Part shown: one piece after another, positions 6,698 through 8,996 of the stretch
Layout of the letters: each line of letters begins with the position of its first letter
Numbering within the stretch: the stretch's first letter is position 1
From: Bacteroidales bacterium
GTDB lineage: Bacteria > Bacteroidota > Bacteroidia > Bacteroidales > VadinHA17
Length of the DNA: 8,996 bases
NCBI GenBank assembly: GCA_017882245.1
Contig: JADGPV010000034.1
Coordinates: forward strand, 1 to 8,996
Direction of reading: 5' to 3'
Made by a program: the position numbers and the translations under genes
The notes under the pieces: model-generated
Told to the model about the DNA's origin: nothing
The model's database searches: none
The model's input: only the letters and a program-made list of their open reading frames with translations

Positions 6698-8464
6698 ATG
6701 TCAGACAGGAAAAACCGCAAAGCGGGCAGCGGATTAAGGGAGCTTTCAAAATTGTACAGATTCCTGAAACCGTATGGCTGGTTATTTGCCCTTGGCCTTG
6801 TTTGTCTGCTGATATCTACCGGCGCGAGTCTCATGTTCCCCAAACTCCTTGGTGACATGGTTGACATTGCCAATAAGGGTGAAATGCCGGAAGGAATACG
6901 CCGGACAGGCATATTATTGTTTGGCATACTGACAGCTCAGGCTTTGTTTTCATATACCCGTACAAGGCTTTTTGTTATAGTGACGGAGAAGACCCTGGCT
7001 TCCATCCGTCAGTATTTGTACAATCACCTCATCAGACTGCCGATGTCCTTCTTTTCTGAACACAGGGTGGGAGAGCTGAACAGCCGTATTTCTTCGGATA
7101 TTTCTTTGCTGCAGGATTCCCTTACCGGCACTCTGGCCGATTTCCTCTCACAGATGCTTGTTATTATCGGCGGTATAACACTCATGATGATAAGTTCCTA
7201 CCAGCTCACTCTCTTCACGCTTGCTATTGTGCCTGCAATGGCTCTTATGGCTTTCTATTCAGGACGGGCTATACGGCGGTACTCAAAAAAGGCTCAGTCA
7301 TACGTGGCGGAGTCTAATACGATCGTAGAAGAAACCTTACAGGGGATTCAGAACGTGAAAGCCTTCACGAACGAGGCATTTGAAAGCAGCCGATATCGAG
7401 AAAAAACGGACATGGTCGCCCGGACAGGCATCAGGGGAGGCAGATACCAGGCTGCTATTTCCTTTATCGTCCTTGGATTTTTTATAGCTCTTGCAGCAGT
7501 AATATGGAGAGGTGCGACCATGATCTCCAATGGGCAGATGAAAGCCGGCGAATTGCTTTCGTTCGTTATTTATTCAGGCTTCATCGGAGGAAATATCGCC
7601 GGGATGGCCGGTGTTTACACCCGGCTGCAGAAAACAATAGGTGCTGCTGATAATCTGCTCTTGCTGCTTGATGAACCGACAGAAAAGATCGATGAAGAGT
7701 ATGTGCCTGACACTTCTCATACACTTCATGGTCAGATCACCTTTGACGGGGTTAAATTCAGATATCCGTCGCGTGATGAGGTTATTGTACTGAAAGATGT
7801 TTCCTTCAGCATTGACCCCGGGCAGGAAGTAGCTATCGTAGGTCCGAGCGGGGCGGGGAAATCCACTATAGCATCATTATTACTTAAATTCTATGAGCCC
7901 GACGGGGGCAGGATACTCTTCGACAACCGTGACAGCAAGGGATTTCCTCTCACTGCCGTAAGAGCTCAAATGGCTATCGTGATGCAGGATGTGTTCCTGT
8001 TCGGCGGTACCATACGTGAGAACATTTCATACGGCAGACCGGGTGCCAGTGATGAGGAGATAAAAAATGCCGCTATACAGGCAAATGCGTGGGACTTTAT
8101 ACAATTATTCCCTGATAAGATGGACACCACAGTAGGTGAGCGGGGCGTGCAGCTCTCAGGCGGACAGCGCCAGCGTATAGCCATCGCCCGCGCAGTACTG
8201 AAAAACCCCAGGATACTTATACTTGATGAAGCGACTTCTTCACTTGATTCCGAATCTGAAAGACTTGTCCAGGAGGCCCTGGAGAAGCTTATGCAGGGAC
8301 GCACATCCCTGGTTATAGCGCATCGTCTTTCCACGATCAGAAAAGCAGACAGGATCATTGTTCTCAATGAAGGAATGATAGTTGAGCAGGGCACTCATGC
8401 TGAATTACTTGCAAACGGGAACGGACTCTATAAAACACTTACCGAGCTGCAATTTACGACCTGA
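6698..8464 (+). CDS. ABC exporter half-transporter (fused permease and ATPase, MsbA/ABCB type)
   Basis: This 588-residue type I ABC exporter half-unit is expected to work as a homodimer or heterodimer in the inner membrane. About six transmembrane helices occupy residues 27-305 (clearest at 27-47, 70-88, 148-166, 170-188, 252-270 and 284-304). The nucleotide-binding domain has the A-loop tyrosine in FRYPS (Tyr356), Walker A GPSGAGKS (382-389), Q-loop Gln430, signature LSGGQ (486-490), Walker B ILILD with catalytic Glu511, D-loop SSLD (514-517) and switch His542. All catalytic residues are intact, so it need not pair with a degenerate partner. The substrate cannot be deduced: lipid, peptide and drug exporters share this architecture. 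No second half-transporter or membrane-fusion protein is adjacent. The ATG has an A/T-rich leader with no Shine-Dalgarno sequence. The stop codon lies inside a long hairpin. Confidence 0.94.
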   Translation: MSDRKNRKAGSGLRELSKLYRFLKPYGWLFALGLVCLLISTGASLMFPKLLGDMVDIANKGEMPEGIRRTGILLFGILTAQALFSYTRTRLFVIVTEKTLASIRQYLYNHLIRLPMSFFSEHRVGELNSRISSDISLLQDSLTGTLADFLSQMLVIIGGITLMMISSYQLTLFTLAIVPAMALMAFYSGRAIRRYSKKAQSYVAESNTIVEETLQGIQNVKAFTNEAFESSRYREKTDMVARTGIRGGRYQAAISFIVLGFFIALAAVIWRGATMISNGQMKAGELLSFVIYSGFIGGNIAGMAGVYTRLQKTIGAADNLLLLLDEPTEKIDEEYVPDTSHTLHGQITFDGVKFRYPSRDEVIVLKDVSFSIDPGQEVAIVGPSGAGKSTIASLLLKFYEPDGGRILFDNRDSKGFPLTAVRAQMAIVMQDVFLFGGTIRENISYGRPGASDEEIKNAAIQANAWDFIQLFPDKMDTTVGERGVQLSGGQRQRIAIARAVLKNPRILILDEATSSLDSESERLVQEALEKLMQGRTSLVIAHRLSTIRKADRIIVLNEGMIVEQGTHAELLANGNGLYKTLTELQFTT

Positions 8465-8478
8465 TGAAGGTCGTAAAT
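8452..8478 (+). terminator. Perfect 11-bp hairpin overlapping the ABC exporter stop codon
   Basis: ATTTACGACCT (8452-8462) and AGGTCGTAAAT (8468-8478) are exact reverse complements around the loop GATGA. The TGA stop (8462-8464) straddles the stem-loop junction. The hairpin is strong for this window but is not followed by a clean T-run; only an interrupted T-rich stretch appears from about 8490. It could be a terminator, an mRNA 3'-end stabiliser or a protein-binding palindrome. It separates the exporter from the LysM gene. Confidence 0.5.
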
Positions 8479-8508
8479 GAATAGTATGATCATTTGTCTT
8501 AAAATATT

Positions 8509-8516
8509 TACATTTG
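8509..8516 (+). promoter_or_regulatory. Candidate -7 element for the LysM gene
   Basis: TACATTTG is an exact match to TAnnTTTG, 20 bases before the ATG at 8537. That is the same distance as the candidate -7 element of the ABC exporter gene. A TTTG at 8493-8496 is too close (12 bases) to be the -33 partner, and no good partner lies at the usual spacing. Confidence 0.5.
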
Positions 8517-8536
8517 TATTACACAAAGTAGAGATT

Positions 8537-8996
8537 ATGTTTGAGAATCGAATTTTACCAGTCCTCATATTAATTGTTGCCCTGGTCGCTCCGACAGCAT
8601 TATCCGGACAGGTACAGGTTGATGTATCAAACCAGAAGGTTGTATCAGGGGGCAAGACCTATTATATACATCATGTGATGAAAGATCAGACTCTTTATTC
8701 GATCTCAAAGGCCTATATGGTCCCTATTGATGCTATTACACGCGAAAATGTGATACCTCCCAACGGGATTCAGACTGACCAGATACTTAAGATCCCTGAA
8801 TCAGCAGCCATGGCAAATGAACAGGCTAAGGCAGTGCCTCCTGTACAGGTAAAGAAACCGCCTGAAATTCAGCCCGCTACACAACCGGAGGCTCAGCCTG
8901 CTGTGCAAAAAACCCAACCTGCTGAACCTTCACCGAAGGCGGAGGCTAAGGAATTTAGCATGCATAAGGTTAAGAAAGGGGAGACTCTATATTCGA
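8537..8996 (+). CDS. Secreted LysM-repeat protein, 3'-truncated
   Basis: An open frame of 153 codons starts at the ATG at 8537 and runs off the right edge. Residues 5-24 form a signal peptide (hydrophobic LPVLILIVALVA, then a probable cleavage near LSG-Q), so the protein is exported. Residues 43-87 form a LysM domain (HHVMKDQTLYSISKAY, ending in ILKIP). LysM domains bind N-acetylglucosamine-containing glycans, usually peptidoglycan. A Pro/Gln/Ala-rich linker at 112-131 contains three QPA units. A second LysM begins near residue 140 (MHKVKKGETLYS) and is cut by the window end. Bacteroidota have longer proteins of this design with a periplasmic-binding-protein-like C-terminal domain, and others with hydrolase domains. 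The window does not show which applies. The gap to the upstream exporter is 72 bases and holds a hairpin and a promoter candidate, so this gene is probably transcribed separately. Confidence 0.88.
   Translation, partial: MFENRILPVLILIVALVAPTALSGQVQVDVSNQKVVSGGKTYYIHHVMKDQTLYSISKAYMVPIDAITRENVIPPNGIQTDQILKIPESAAMANEQAKAVPPVQVKKPPEIQPATQPEAQPAVQKTQPAEPSPKAEAKEFSMHKVKKGETLYS

Noticed and set aside
7966..8394. 142-codon open frame on the minus strand
   Set aside because: It is antisense to the ABC ATPase domain, is serine/cysteine-rich without any recognisable domain, and lies opposite fully conserved motifs.
1..8996. Defence system, prophage, transposon, CRISPR array or tRNA
   Set aside because: No spaced repeats, transposase, integrase, tRNA-like cloverleaf or defence-family domain could be seen on either strand.

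Overview
This window looks like the chromosome of a member of the Bacteroidota, probably an environmental, anaerobic or facultative Bacteroidales-type organism. Three things suggest this. Start codons are preceded by A-rich stretches with no Shine-Dalgarno sequence. Several upstream regions carry matches to the Bacteroidota -7 promoter element TAnnTTTG. The proteins also read like Bacteroidota homologues, especially PriA. No taxonomic search was possible, so this is inference.

Layout. Bases 1-1983 (+) are a left-truncated priA, the primosomal replication-restart helicase. After a 208-base spacer with a C-run/G-run hairpin, yqeY (2192-2641, +) and a heptaheme NapC/NirT-type membrane cytochrome (2661-4160, +) lie 19 bases apart and probably form one transcript. 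They converge on three minus-strand genes. Read in their own direction these are a ferredoxin-NADP reductase-like flavoprotein (6444-5776), a poly(3-hydroxybutyrate)-depolymerase/feruloyl-esterase-like hydrolase (5707-4799) and a small HD protein with the hallmarks of a single-domain (p)ppGpp hydrolase (4751-4194). A 253-base divergent promoter region follows. Next is a type I ABC exporter half-transporter (6698-8464, +), then a secreted LysM protein (8537 to the right edge, +, truncated).

Most of this is housekeeping or envelope function. The cytochrome is the most notable gene. It has three N-terminal membrane helices, seven heme-attachment motifs (the first is the unusual CX3CH form) and a length near 500 residues. 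From memory this matches Geobacter ImcH, an inner-membrane quinol-oxidising cytochrome used in extracellular respiration. Two other points deserve a second look. PriA appears to lack the winged-helix domain. The small HD protein has its metal-site and catalytic residues at almost the same residue numbers as animal Mesh1.

I see no mobile element, CRISPR array, tRNA, rRNA or phage gene. I also see no coherent multi-gene system that I would call undescribed.
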